Position numbers and translations under genes: made by a program
From: Tupaia tana
Taxonomy: Eukaryota; Chordata; Mammalia; Scandentia; Tupaiidae
Assembly: GCA_026018925.1 (NCBI GenBank)
Contig: JAKSZU010000011.1
Coordinates: forward strand, 4,159,985 to 4,223,984
Length of the DNA: 64,000 nucleotides
Direction of reading: 5' to 3'
Notes under the pieces: generated by a model
The model's input: the letters and a program-made list of their open reading frames with translations, nothing else
Databases searched by the model: none
Told to the model about the DNA's origin: nothing
In this document: positions 33,212-43,692 of the stretch, one piece after another
How positions within the stretch are numbered: position 1 is the first letter of the stretch
How the letters are laid out: the number at the start of each line of letters is the position of its first letter

Positions 33212-33620
33212 CTAATACATACAAAGGAAATAAACACTTGAAAATTTTTAGATGATATACAACTCTCTGCTGACAGCCCTGGTTAGACTTTGGAGCAAAT
33301 GAAATGATAATGCTTACTTTCAAAGTAAACTCCTGCTCCTTCTTCCCTCATCTCCAAAGAATATATAAGGATACTTTTAAAAATTTGCAGAAAAGTAGGA
33401 TTAAAGTAAAAGAAATGTATGCACTGTTTTTCCATAAGATGCATTTTCCATGAACTTTTGGAAGACTTGGTGCACATCTCCCTATTGTACTACTGAACAT
33501 CTGATAGAAAATGTTTCTTTGGTGGAGAGGTGATAAAAAACAATCTAGAAATGAAAGATGTAACAGAAGATTTCAATTTGGAAAAAAATTAAAGTTGCTC
33601 AAGAATATCCATTAAAAAAC

Positions 33621-33711
33621 CTTTTTTGGGTGGGTAGAGGTTTTTGCCTTAGGGCACTGTGCTCACTACATGGGAGCTCAGTGACATAGCCATTACACTA
33701 ACTGCTGGTCC
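33621..33711 (-). mobile_element. L-type SINE with a large internal deletion
   Basis: The 3' end ('agaggtttttgccttagggcactgtgctc') joins directly to the head ('actacatgggagctcagtgacatagcc'). About 165 bp of body is missing. Confidence 0.8.
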
Positions 33712-33765
33712 CAAGAATTCCATTATCTTCTTAAAATGCAATGATTTGAAAATGGTAGAAAAACA

Positions 33766-33938
33766 GGGCCGGCAGGTGGCCTGGTGGTTAGGGGCACTGG
33801 ATTCCCACATGGCCAACCATGGTTTGAGCACCTGACCTGGTAGCTTGCTTTCTCACTTCCCCTTTCTCTCTCTCTCTCTCTCTCTCTGGTCAAATTAACA
33901 AAATAATAATAACAAATGGAATTAAATAAACATTTTTT
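33766..33938 (+). mobile_element. S-type SINE with TSD
   Basis: TSD aaaatggtaga at 33749-33759 and 33939-33949. (CT)n and 'ctctggtcaaattaac' followed by AATAATAAT tail. Confidence 0.9.
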
Positions 33939-34260
33939 AAAATGGTAGAGGAAGGAAGATTCATACACAAGGGTGATTGCTTTTGCCAATTTTATTTAGT
34001 ATGATAATGTAACTTCTTGTCAGAGCATTAGACAAGAAAAACAAATAAAAGACTCCAAATAAGAAAGGAAGAAGTGAAAGTATTTCTGTTCACAGACAAC
34101 ATGATCTCATGTAGAAAACCCTGAAGAATCCGCCAAAAACCCATTAGCACTAATAAGCAGATACAACAAAGTTGTAAAATATAAAACCAACACACAAAAC
34201 TCAGCTATATTTTATCTACTAGCATTGAATATTCCAAAAACAAAATTAAGAAAACAATTC

Positions 34261-34535
34261 AAGGGCTAGCCACTGGCACAGTGGCTGGGGCAGGTGGATA
34301 CCATATGGCTGAGTACAGGTCAAGTTCCAAACTTAGTGGCTTGAGAAACACACCAGGTGTATGTACAAAGGTGCTCAAACTCCTAAAGAGGGAAAGGAAT
34401 GGAGGAGAGAAGACTGCCATCTGGCCATGCTCCCTCTGGGGCACTTTATTACTTTCCTTCCCCCATCTTTCTTTCTCTGTCTCTTTCTGGAGAATGTACT
34501 CACCTTAAAGCAAAATTTAAAATAATAATAATAAT
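34261..34535 (+). mobile_element. Old L-type SINE inside L1
   Basis: 'gggctagccactggcacagtggctgg' head to 'cttaaagcaaaatttaaaataataat'. The L1 frame resumes at about 34536. Confidence 0.82.
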
Positions 34536-34737
34536 TCCATTTAAAATAGCACCTGAGAGAATAAAGAATAAATTTTACCAAAAAGGCTCTAATTTTCAAT
34601 GCTAAAAATTATAAAACATAGCTGGGAGAACTAAAAGAAGATTTAAATAAACTGTAAAAAAAAATCTTAAGGTTCATGTACTGGAAGGTTTAATAATACT
34701 ATTCAGATGACAATGCACACAAAGTAATCTATAGTAC

Positions 34738-34990
34738 TTTTTTTTTTTTTTTTTTTTTTAGCAGATTTTTGCTATAGAGCGCATGTACTCACGAGAGAGA
34801 CAGAAAATAAGAAATCACCCACCGGGGAGATGGCCATGCCATAATCCCTTCTCCTCCATTATCCTTTTGGGATTTTGGGCACGCATGTACACACACCCGG
34901 CATGAGGTTTAAGCTGCTGGGTCTGAGACTCGAATCGCAGTCAACTACATGGGAGTCTAGCAACGTAATTATTAAGTCATCTGCTGGTCC
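34738..34990 (-). mobile_element. L-type SINE inside L1
   Basis: T22 tail (34738-34759), complete element ending ctgctggtcc. The L1 resumes at 34991. Confidence 0.88.
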
Positions 34991-35334
34991 TCAGATTCGA
35001 TGTACTTTTTATCAAAATGCTTATGGTGTTTTCATAGAAATGGAAAAACATCATATAATTCATATGGTATCTCAAGGGACCCCAAATAGCCAAAGAATCT
35101 TGGAAAAGAAGAACAAACTAGGAGAACTGACGTTCATAGTTTCATACCCTACTACGAAGTTACGGTTGATTACAATTGTTATTTTAATTAAAAATTCATC
35201 CTCCACTAAGCAGTGAGAGATAATCAAAAGCTAGCATATGCCATTAGATTTGAGAAAGAAAATAGTTTAAAGTCATCTAAGCAATGAGGAGAGCTTCTAA
35301 AACTGGCCCAAATAGGTAAATGTATAGAGTTTCT

Positions 35335-35840
35335 GTTAGGCCCACTGTACACTTATCTAAAGTAACTGCTCAAGGACACATCTTAACAAAGAATTCTCTG
35401 ACTAGCTGACACTGAAACAAAACTACCCTGAATCACCACAGACTGCATTTTATTCACTGTAACCCCACCTCCTGCTTGTTACTGGAATATTACTGGAATG
35501 TCTGATGTAGAAACATCAGAAAGCCAACCAGAAGCTTGTACTACAGTCTTGTAAACCAATGTCAGCTCTTAGTGGAAAAGTAAACTTTTTTAACTCCCTC
35601 CTTTCCCATTTTCCCTATAAGAGAAAACTCCCAAGCACCACCATTTCAAAACATTGGCTACAGTTTTCTGGAGGCTCTGCTTCCTGGATGGCCACCCATA
35701 TGCTTTAGCTTTGAATAAATCTTCTACTTGCTTAACAAGCTCCAGTCAGTCTTCTTTGAAACAGACTGGTAGGTTAAAGGTCAGACCTGTCAATATGGCA
35801 CACAGAAGCCTGCCAGCCCTCAAGATTTTGCATTAGATTT
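35335..35840 (+). mobile_element. LTR-like stretch (possible solitary LTR of an endogenous retroviral element)
   Basis: Features in LTR order: 'ccctataagagaaaact' (TATA-like, 35613-35630), then 'tttgaataaatcttctacttgc' (poly(A) signal, about 35710-35732). No inner retroviral genes are seen. Boundaries and family are unknown. Confidence 0.4.
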
Positions 35841-36309
35841 CATAATGTCCTCTTTTTATGAGCAAATGTGATCCTGTGAACAGGACCTGGCATATAATGC
35901 CAGGCTTGAATTTCAGTCCAAGTTGCCCCCTCAGCTAAAGACTCTTCTTTAGGACACATCTTATAATGGTGTAACTTCTAAGTGTTAAAATTCACTTCCA
36001 ACAACTCTTCCTGTGAGATTTATTAAAGGTAGAAGGTGAAGCATACCCAGTACTGAGAAGAACCTCGGGCAAAGGACAACTAAGAAAGACACTGTGTATG
36101 CGAAGCTCTATCAAGAAATCATTTCCCCCCATTTCAGCCATTACAATTCATTTTAGAAGAATTAAACTACTTTTACATAAGTAAACATGTAACTTAACAA
36201 TGTTTAAGATTTCTAAAAATCTAAATGTATTATGAAAATCTTTGTGAAAACAAAGACAATCTTCTACTGAGAGTCCTGGTGGAGCTAAGCAGGAAATTTA
36301 AATGTAAAT
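35841..36309. other. Intron 3 spacer, nothing recognised
   Basis: No coding, SINE or LINE signal that I can name. Confidence 0.45.
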
Positions 36310-36699
36310 AAATGCATCTATCTTTTAAAAACTAACGCCAATAAAAAGATACAGTCACTTGGGGACTAGTCTCATAGTTTCTCAAATGGCTAAACAAACA
36401 GTTACCATAAGACCCAGTAATTCTACTCCAAAATATATTAGCCAGAGAAAGAAACATGTCCACATAAAAATTTGTACACAAATTTTCATAGCAGCATTAT
36501 TCAGAATAATCAGAAAGTAAAAAGAGGGGCCAACCATGCTCATGGCTCAGAAGAATCACAGACTGTCCATACTCTACAAATCAATAGAGGCAGTCAACAC
36601 ATTTCCTACCAAAATCACATTTGCATTTATCACAGAAATAGAAAAAAATAATTCTAAGCTTCAAATGAAACATAAAAAAGAAAATCTCAAATAGTTCAG

Positions 36700-37240
36700 G
36701 CCAGCTCTATAGCACTGTGGTTAAGTTGTGTAGGATCCTATATGGACAACCACAGTTCAAATCCTGGCCCCTGTGGCTTGAAAAACACATCAGGGGGCCA
36801 GCAGATGACATAGTGGTTAAGGCGCTGGAGTTGACCGTGGCTTGAGTCCCAGATCCAGTGGCTTGAAACTCATGCCAGGCTCATGTGCCTGTGTGCCCAA
36901 AATCCCAAGAGGAGAATGAAGGAGAAGGGCTTGCAGCATGGCCACCTCCCTTGGGGATTTATTTCCCACTTTCTCTCTCTGTGTCTCTAGAAAGTGCATG
37001 TATCATACAGCAAAAATCTCTCTTAAAAATAAATAAAAGATAATTTCTAAAAGGCACATCAGGCACAGGTTCATGTGTGCCCAAAATCCAGGAAGGAAGG
37101 ATGAATGAGGGAAAAAGAATTCTAGTGCGAGCACATCCCACTGGGGGGTACTTTCTCTCTCTTTCTTTCTCTCTCCCTTTTCCTCTGGTTAGCACACACA
37201 CCCTCTGGCAATTAAAAAAAGAAAAAAAAAAAAAAAGAAA
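36700..37240 (+). mobile_element. Old L-type SINE split by a younger SINE
   Basis: Head at 36700-36792, remainder at 37053-37240. The repeated 'cacatcagg' at both borders is the TSD of the insert. Confidence 0.87.
36793..37050 (+). mobile_element. L-type SINE nested in an older SINE
   Basis: 'gggggccagcagatgacatagtggttaagg' head with deleted anticodon-arm region, ends 'agcaaaaatctctcttaaaaataaataaaag'. Confidence 0.88.
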
Positions 37241-37287
37241 ATGTAAAACATACACATGGAACAGAGTCTATTAATAACTCCAATCAT

Positions 37288-37547
37288 GGGACCAGCAGTT
37301 AGCGTAATGGCTATGTCGCTGAACTCCCATGTAGCCAACTGCGGTTCAAGTCCCAGACCTGGTGGTTTAAACTCACGCCGGACACGTGTGCATGCATGCC
37401 CAAGATCCCAAGAGGAGAATAAAGGAGAAGGGACTGCGGTGTGGCCATCCCCCCTGGGGGGTGATTTCTTGCATTCTATCTCTCTGTCTGTCTTTCTGGC
37501 AAGTACACGCGCCCTATAACAAAAACCTCTCCAAAAAGTAAATAAGT
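37288..37547 (+). mobile_element. L-type SINE with TSD
   Basis: TSD aataactccaatcat before 37288 and at 37549-37563. Confidence 0.94.
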
Positions 37548-37899
37548 AAATAACTCCAATCATACATGGTCAATAAATTTTGAAGAGGGCATCAACAGTC
37601 AATATCGTCAATGTTGCTGAGAAAATTGGATTTCTACATTCAAAAAAATTTAATTTGGACCCTTATTTAACACAAAAAAATCACCTCAAAATTTATAAAG
37701 ACATAAATTTAAAATCAGAAATTATAAAATCCTGAGGAGAGAGAACATACATGAAAAGCTCCTAAAAATCACTGGTTTGGACAGTGATTTTTTTGATATC
37801 ACCAAAAGCTCAGGCCACGAAAGCAAAGTAAATAAATTGGACTACATCAAACCAAAAACTTTCTTCACAGCAAAAAAAATAAATAAAAACCCAGAAATG

Positions 37900-38226
37900 G
37901 GGAACCAGCAGTTAGCGTAATGGCTATGTCGCTGGACTCCCATGTAGCCGACCGCGGTTCACGTCCCGGACCCGGTGGCTTAAAACTCATGCTGGGGGAA
38001 AAAAAAAAAAAAAACACTCATGCTGGGCGCGTGTGCATGCGTGCCCAAGATCCCGAGAGGAAAATGGAGGAGAAGGGATTGCGGCGTGGCCATCCCACTT
38101 GGGGGGTGATTTCTCGCTTTCTGTCTCTATGTCTCTCTCTGTCTGTTTGGCAAGCGTACGCGCCCTGTAGTGAAAACCTCCCCCTACCCTCACCCCCACC
38201 CCCCCAAAAAAAAAAAAAAAAAAAAA
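37900..38226 (+). mobile_element. L-type SINE with an internal poly(A) micro-insertion
   Basis: TSD ccagaaatg / acagaaatg. The body is interrupted at 37997-38015 by gg-A16-c, flanked by a 12-bp duplication of element sequence (37985-37996, 38016-38027). Confidence 0.93.
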
Positions 38227-38444
38227 ACAGAAATGTTAACCTATGGATTGGGGGGAAAATATAGGCAAATTATGTGTCTGATTTAAGTTACACAGATCTC
38301 ATACACGAAATCTATATCAGCGAATTGCAACCCTAGGTGCAAATGAGAAATCGCCTGCAAAACTGGACATAACATAACACATGGGGACCCAACTTCAGAC
38401 TGATTTAATTCTGTGATGAGACTGAAACATCCCAGGCTTTGCTT

Positions 38445-38616
38445 GGGGCCAGCAGGTGGCATGGTGGTTAAGGCACTGGACTCTCACATGGCCGACAGTT
38501 TTTTGAATCCCTGACCTGGTGGCTTGCTTTCTCACTTTCTCTGTCTCTCTGTGGTCACATTTAAAAGACAAATAATAATAACAAATAAAATTGAATAAAA
38601 TCTTTAAAAAAAAATA
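38445..38616 (+). mobile_element. S-type SINE
   Basis: 'ggggccagcaggtggcatggtggttaagg' head, 'ctgtggtcacatttaaaag', AATAATAATAAC tail. Flanking aacatcccagg occurs on both sides, 8 bp off the head on the left. Confidence 0.88.
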
Positions 38617-38871
38617 AAGAACATCCCAGGTACTCTAACCGGCAGACACATGGGCAAACACTAGGAGACCAAAGCTACACAGTTGACAGTTGACCAGCAT
38701 ACATATCTAGGTTTACCTGACTTTCCACTACATAACTTTCCACTCAAAACATTTTAAGAGCTCGTTAACTATTGCAACTACTATTCCAAAAGATAAAAGG
38801 ACACACTTGTAAAGTATAAACATACTTTACAACTATAATCCTAGATGGAAACATAAAAGAAACAACATTAC

Positions 38872-39005
38872 CTGTCGGACCCCGGGTGAAACTCTGAGAG
38901 CAAGGAAGGTCGTCTCCTAAGCTGCTGTTGTTGCTGTTGCTGCAAGAGCTGTGATGCCTGGCTGACTTCCAGATGAGAGGAACGATAATCAGGGACTGCA
39001 AACTC
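38872..39005 (-). CDS. NCOR1: NCOR1 exon 3 (residues 37-80 plus two bases of codon 81)
   Basis: Acceptor GCTAG|GAG and donor CAG|GTAATG bound 134 nt. The frame opens EFAVPDYRSSHLEV and contains a run of seven glutamines encoded by mixed CAG/CAA codons (so it is less prone to slippage than a pure CAG tract), followed by LRRRPSLLSEFHPGSD. It ends in phase 2: AG joins a G from exon 4 to make Arg81. It lies within RD1. Confidence 0.95.
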
Positions 39006-39434
39006 CTAGCATTAAAATAATCATAAATTAGTTATTAACCAAAAAGTGAACAACATCATAAAATTAAATCAAGTATAAAAGTAGTTATAGACCACTGAGT
39101 ATGGAAACAGAAACAATTATTTCAATACTTGGTTGATCTAATTCTTCTCCATAAGCCTAAAACAATCAACATTTGAACTCTGTATCATTAAAAGCAATTG
39201 AAAATGAGAAAACTGAGCTGCACAAGAAACACAGAGCAGGTAAGATGTCCAGAGCCCTTCTCTGTAAGCAGGTAACAGCATAACATAACTGATAGATAGT
39301 CTAAGAAGCTACAAAGCTGTAGACACAACAAAGAAAAACAAAACACTAAAGAAAAGACAAACCACTTTAAATATTTTAAAAGGCACCAAAACAAAAAAAG
39401 AACTTGCATCCAAGGAAATAGGCAAAATACTAAG

Positions 39435-39508
39435 TATTGGGTTGTCAGGAAAGTCATGACACATTTCTGCATAGAAAAATACATCACGATTTTCCTGAAA
39501 ACCTAATA
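39435..39508. mobile_element. Palindromic mariner-type MITE, copy 2
   Basis: Outer ends TATTGGGTTGTCAGGAAAGT and (complement) TATTAGGTTTTCAGGAAAAT. TA is included at both ends. Lies about 430 bp upstream of exon 3. Confidence 0.8.
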
Positions 39509-39630
39509 GAAAAGAACATAAACACACTAATAGCCTCAAAAAGAAGAAAATAGCGATCAAAAAACTTCATCATTGTAAACTGAACAAGAATTGAACATAC
39601 AGAAGTAAAGGGCAAATGAAAACTAGGACA

Positions 39631-39899
39631 GGGGTCAATCAGTGGCATGGTGGTTAAGGAGGCTGGATCCCACATGGCTGACCGCGGAATTAGAATCCAA
39701 AACCTGGTAGCGTGAAAAACCTGCTGGGTGCGTGCGTGCATGCGAACACATGTGTGTGCCCAGAATACCAAAAGGAGAACAGAGGGAAAAGGACCCCAGC
39801 ATGGGATCCTTTGCCCAGAGGTACTTTCTCTCTTTCCCCTCCCTCTCTCTCCAATAAGCACATGCACACTATGGCAAATTTACAAAGAAGAAAAAAAAG
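39631..39899 (+). mobile_element. Old L-type SINE
   Basis: 'ggtcaatcagtggcatggtggttaagg' head, ends 'cactatggcaaatttacaaagaag'. Confidence 0.82.
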
Positions 39900-39971
39900 C
39901 TAATACAGAAGTTGAGGAGATTTCTCAGAACACACTAAACCACAAAAATATAAAAACTAAAGACAAAAGTT

Positions 39972-40200
39972 AGGGTCCAAGAAGTGGCGTAGTGGTAAAA
40001 GCGAATGGCTCTCACATGGGCGACTTGCATGTTTTGAGTCCCAGACCAAGTGACTTGAACATCAGGCACATGTGCATTCATGCCCAGAAGGGACTTGCTG
40101 TGTGGCCATCCGCCCTAGGGAAAGGAGGTGCTTTCTTATTAACCACCCACCCCAGCTAATGCACGTGCCCCAAAGCAAAACTAAAAAAAGAAGAAGAAAA
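39972..40200 (+). mobile_element. Old L-type SINE
   Basis: 'gggtccaagaagtggcgtagtggtaaaagcg' head, short body, ends 'gccccaaagcaaaactaaaaaaag'. Confidence 0.82.
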
Positions 40201-40550
40201 GTTTAAAATAGGATCCAGCATACAAAGCTCAATACCCACAGCTAAGAGGCAATATTCTTAGAAACAACAGGACAGCATTTCTCGGAAATAAGATGAAATC
40301 CCCAGATTTAAAAAGGTCTAAGAGGAAAAAAGCAGGATATATTTTTAAAATTAACCTTCAATGGAACCATGAAAATTTTAAAAAACCAAGAATAAAGTGA
40401 AAGCTTTACCACAAGTTCCAAGAGTAAAAACAGGTCTCCTACAAAGTAACAAAACTAATAATAATAGGAGACTTCTCATCAGCAATACTAAATAAAAGCA
40501 GAAAATATCCTATTCAGAGGAAAACAACTTTGAATACAAATTTGATAACG

Positions 40551-40807
40551 AATTGAGTTCCAGAATACAAATTTTTCAGGATTCAAGAACTCAGAAAACT
40601 GGCCAACCAAACTCTGAAAGACTTTCTAAAGGATATTCCCAGCAAGTCAAATTAATCTAAGAGTAAAGAGTGAAGTAAAAGAAGCTTTCAGCTATGAGCA
40701 CATAATACTGTCCAAAATTACCTCCCCACGATAAACAGCTAAAAATTGGACAAAAGGTAGGAACTACTTTCAGACACTGGACAATTCCATACATAAGACT
40801 TGATCTT
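40551..40807 (+). repeat. Duplicated segment, copy 1 (continues at 41085-41120 after a SINE)
   Basis: Matches 42283-42560 along its whole length, e.g. shared 'tttttcaggattcaagaactc' and 'gaagctttcagctatgagcac' blocks, with a few per cent of changes. Confidence 0.9.
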
Positions 40808-41084
40808 TTTTTTTTTTTTTTTCTTCTTATTTTGGAGAGGTTTTTGCTATAGGGCGCGTGCGCTTGCCAGACAGACAGAGAGAGACAAAGAGATAGAAAG
40901 CAGGAAATCACCCCCCAGGGGGGGTGGTCACGCTGCAATCCCTTCTCCTCCATTCTCCTCTCGGGATCTTGGGCACGCACGCACACGTGCCCGGCGTGAG
41001 TTTAAGCCGCCGGGTCCGGGACTCGAACCGCGGACGACTACGTGGGAGTCCAGCGACATAGCCATTACGCTAACTGCTGGTCCC
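40806..41084 (-). mobile_element. Young L-type SINE present in only one of two duplicated copies
   Basis: CpG-rich, near-consensus. TSD aagacttgatctt / aaaacttgatctt. The paralogous segment at 42530-42545 is the empty site. Confidence 0.95.
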
Positions 41085-41383
41085 ACGTAAAACTTGATCT
41101 TTAAGAGAAAAGAAACAAATGAGGTAAGCCTACCTATAAAGCTTCAGGCTTTCTGCCCAGAGGCAATTTCCAAACTGCAGTTCTGAGAGGAGACCCAGAT
41201 AGTGCCAGGCAACCATGATTAGTAAAGAACCAATGGTATGGGTTTGGAGAAGCCAGATAGAACTTCTGGGGTAATCTTCAATATAGAGAAAGATTTCCTG
41301 AAACCTGAATTTTGGTCCCCGTATGTCCTTGGCTGAATTCTAGTCTGTAAACATAAAGACTAGTGTACAAAAAAGTGACATGG

Positions 41384-41655
41384 TTGGCCAGCAGGTGGCA
41401 TGAAGGTTAAGGCAGCTGGATCCTACATGGTCAACTGTGCAGTTAAGAGTACTGGACCTGGCAGCTTGAAAATCTCACCGGGCATGTGTGTGGTGGGGGC
41501 CCAGAATCCCAAAAGGAGAATGGAGGACAGGGGACTGCACTGGCCACTCCCCCAAGGGGATAGTTTCTCACTTTCCTGTCTCTCTCTCTCTCTGTCTCCC
41601 TCTGGTGAGCGCACATACCCTATAGCAAAACGTAAAAAAAAATAATAATAATAAA
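41384..41655 (+). mobile_element. L-type SINE, older subfamily
   Basis: 'ttggccagcaggtggcatgaaggttaagg' head, ends 'ccctatagcaaaacgt' A9 and (AAT)n. Confidence 0.86.
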
Positions 41656-41843
41656 AGTGATATTGCTGGATAAAGAACAACTTGTAATGAAAGAACAATT
41701 AGAGGGCACTATAGAACAAACAACTCCTAGAGTTCTCCCAGGCAGAATTCATTCAAACTTCCTCTAGCAAAAGTAAAGCTCACTGAACACATGGGACATT
41801 CGGTAGATATCCCAGAAGAGATAAGCTTAGAAGTGGGGGATAA

Positions 41844-41935
41844 GGGCCAGCAGGTGGCATGGTAATTGAGATGCTGGACTCTAATATGGCGAAGAGAAGT
41901 TCGAGTCCCATACCTGGCAGCTGGCTTTCTCACTT

Positions 41936-41986
<51 letters not shown>

Positions 41987-42039
41987 GGTCAAACTAAAAA
42001 ATAATAATAATAATTAATAAATAAAATTAAAAAGAAAAA
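41844..42039 (+). mobile_element. S-type SINE with perfect TSD
   Basis: The 15-bp TSD agaagtgggggataa lies at 41829-41843 and 42040-42054. The (CT)n block is expanded to over 40 bp (41938-41984). Confidence 0.94.
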
Positions 42040-42234
42040 AGAAGTGGGGGATAAACTGGACCTAGAAAAAAGACTACTCTAGATTTGCCCTAAGAGTTTT
42101 AAAACAATCCTCAAAAAGAATTTAATTGCCTATCTGAAGAAATCCAACTCTTTTTAAAGGAATAAAACAAAAGCCAGCACTTTTAAATGTTAAAAGTATA
42201 ACATTTAAAATGTATGTATGTGCGAATATACATA

Positions 42235-42281
42235 TATACACACACACACACACGTACACACACACACACACACACACACAC
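42235..42281. repeat. (CA)n microsatellite
   Basis: Runs directly into the start of duplicated segment copy 2. Confidence 0.9.
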
Positions 42282-42282
42282 A

Positions 42283-42560
42283 AATTGAGTTTCTAGAATA
42301 TAAATTTTTCAGGATTCAAGAACTCAGAAAACTAGCCAACCAAACTCTGAAAGACTTTCTAAAGGGTATACCCAGCAAGACAAATTAATCTAAGAGTAAA
42401 GAGTGAAGTAAAAGAAGCTTTCAGCTATGAGCACCTAATACTGTCCAGAATTACCTCACCACGATAAACAGCTAAAAATCTGGACAAAATGTAGGAGCTA
42501 TTTTCAGACACTGGACAATTTCAGACACAGGACTTGATCTTTAAGAGAAATGAAACAAAT
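42283..42560 (+). repeat. Duplicated segment, copy 2 (no SINE)
   Basis: Same sequence as 40551-40807 plus 41085-41120, 1.7 kb away, direct orientation. Bounded by (CA)n on one side and by AT-rich and (TG)n DNA on the other. Confidence 0.9.
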
Positions 42561-42598
42561 GATATATATAAAAATATACATGGGGGGGAGAGAGAGAG

Positions 42599-42599
<1 letters not shown>

Positions 42600-42632
<33 letters not shown>
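42600..42632. repeat. (TG)n microsatellite
   Basis: About 30 bp of GT alternation directly before MITE copy 3. Confidence 0.9.
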
Positions 42633-42633
<1 letters not shown>

Positions 42634-42723
42634 TCACTGGAAAAGTCATGACGTGTTTTTTCTCTGGAAAAGTCATGACGTGCTTTTTCTATGCAAAAAC
42701 ACGTCATGACTTTTCCAGACTAT
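42633..42723. mobile_element. Palindromic mariner-type MITE, copy 3, with a duplicated arm
   Basis: The unit 'ctggaaaagtcatgacgtg..' occurs twice in tandem (42637-42663, 42664-42690) and then once inverted ('cacgtcatgacttttccag', 42700-42718). Confidence 0.8.
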
Positions 42724-42837
42724 ATATGTATGTGTGTATATATACATATATATGTGTATGTGTGATGTATGTGTGCATCTCACACACACACACACACACA
42801 CATACAACATAGACACTTCTATGGTTTTATTCTTTTT

Positions 42838-43097
42838 AGTTTTTTTTTTTAGTTTTTCTGCTACAGGGTCCATGCATGCACCAGAGAGAGTAAGAGAGAG
42901 AGAAAAAAAGTGAAAAATCATCTCCCCAGGGCGAATGGCCATGCCACCATCCTTTCTGTTCCACTCTCCCTCCAAGATTCTGGGCATGCACGCATACATA
43001 CCGGCTTGTCTTTCAAGCCAGATCTGGGACTTGAATCACCGTGCAGGCGGCCATGTGAGATCCAGCTGTTTGAACCTCCACACCACCTGCTGGCCCA
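42838..43097 (-). mobile_element. Old L-type SINE
   Basis: 'tttttctgctacagggtccatgcatgcacc' to 'ccacaccacctgctggccc' on plus. Preceded by a (CA)n stretch at 42780-42802. Confidence 0.83.
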
Positions 43098-43135
43098 ACA
43101 ATGTTTAGTTTATATTCAATCAAAGTGAAAAATCA

Positions 43136-43372
43136 GGGGCCAGACAGTGGCACAGCAGTGAAGTGTGGTGCTCTGTGAGGCAATCCCACCTGGAAAGGTT
43201 CCTGGTTTATGTCTAGAAACCTCCCTAAGTATGCTGGGCACACAGGTGCCCAACGATCTGGGACTGACTGAAGGCTAGAGTGAAGCACGGCCTATTTGGG
43301 TGTTGTCTCTCTCTCTCTTTCCTCCTCACATGCACACTCATGGAAGAAATAAATAAACTTAAAAAAAATACA
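43136..43372 (+). mobile_element. C-type SINE, well preserved
   Basis: 'ggggccagacagtggcacagcagtgaag' head, 'ggttcctggtttatgtctagaaacctccctaagtatgctgggcac' body, 'catggaagaaataaataaactt' end. The best reference copy for this type. Confidence 0.8.
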
Positions 43373-43423
43373 GTATTTGCAATAGAAATGTCACTGGATG
43401 AAATTAATAAAAAGTTGTAAAAC

Positions 43424-43486
43424 TATTGGGTCACTGGAAAAGTCATGACGCATTAAATACATCATGACTTTTCCAATAACCCAATA
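43424..43486. mobile_element. Palindromic mariner-type MITE, copy 4 (shortest)
   Basis: 30-bp arms: TATTGGGTCACTGGAAAAGT... and the complement TATTGGGTTATTGGAAAAGT..., joined with almost no loop. 63 bp in all. Confidence 0.85.
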
Positions 43487-43503
43487 CAATAGACAACGTC
43501 AGA

Positions 43504-43692
43504 GGGACCAGCAGGTGGCATTACAGTTAAGGGCAGTGAACTCCAACATGACCAGCCGTGTTTCGAGTCCTGTACCTGCTGGCTTGCTTCCTCACTTCCC
43601 CCCCTCTCTCTTCTTGCTTACGCTCTGTCCCTCTCTGGTCAAATTAAAATAAACAGATAAATATAGCTAAATAAAATAATTCTAAAAAAAAA
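43504..43692 (+). mobile_element. S-type SINE
   Basis: 'gggaccagcaggtggcattacagttaaggg' head, 'ccctctctggtcaaattaaaataaac' and an A10 end. Sits 18 bp from MITE copy 4. Confidence 0.88.

Larger units (their letters stand above)
33990..35230 (+). mobile_element. Decayed L1 ORF2 (reverse transcriptase and downstream part)
   Basis: 34050-34260 translates (with stops) to L1 RT-like text such as IRKEEVKVFLFTDNMI, where the catalytic F/YADD motif has become FTDN. 34540-34735 and 34995-35150 continue the same reading direction. Two L-type SINEs interrupt it (34261-34535, 34738-34990). A dead copy. Confidence 0.75.
36310..38400 (+). mobile_element. L1 3' region fragments with SINE insertions
   Basis: 'caaatggctaaacaaacagttaccataagacccagtaattc' (36380-36425), 'acaaattttcatagcagcattattc' (36478-36502), 'ttggactacatcaaaccaaaaactttcttcacagc' (37838-37872) are L1 ORF2/3' wording, plus orientation. 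Their order suggests at least two insertions. Confidence 0.65.
40200..42560 (+). mobile_element. Old L1-like 3' region containing a local duplication
   Basis: 'tcatcagcaatactaaataaaagcagaaaatatcc' and 'gaaagactttctaaaggatattcccagcaag' fit old L1 3' sequence in plus orientation. The assignment is tentative. Confidence 0.45.

Noticed and set aside
33990-35230. Active L1 with functional reverse transcriptase
   Set aside because: Stops and frameshifts are frequent, the catalytic aspartate pair is changed (FTDN), and two SINEs interrupt it.
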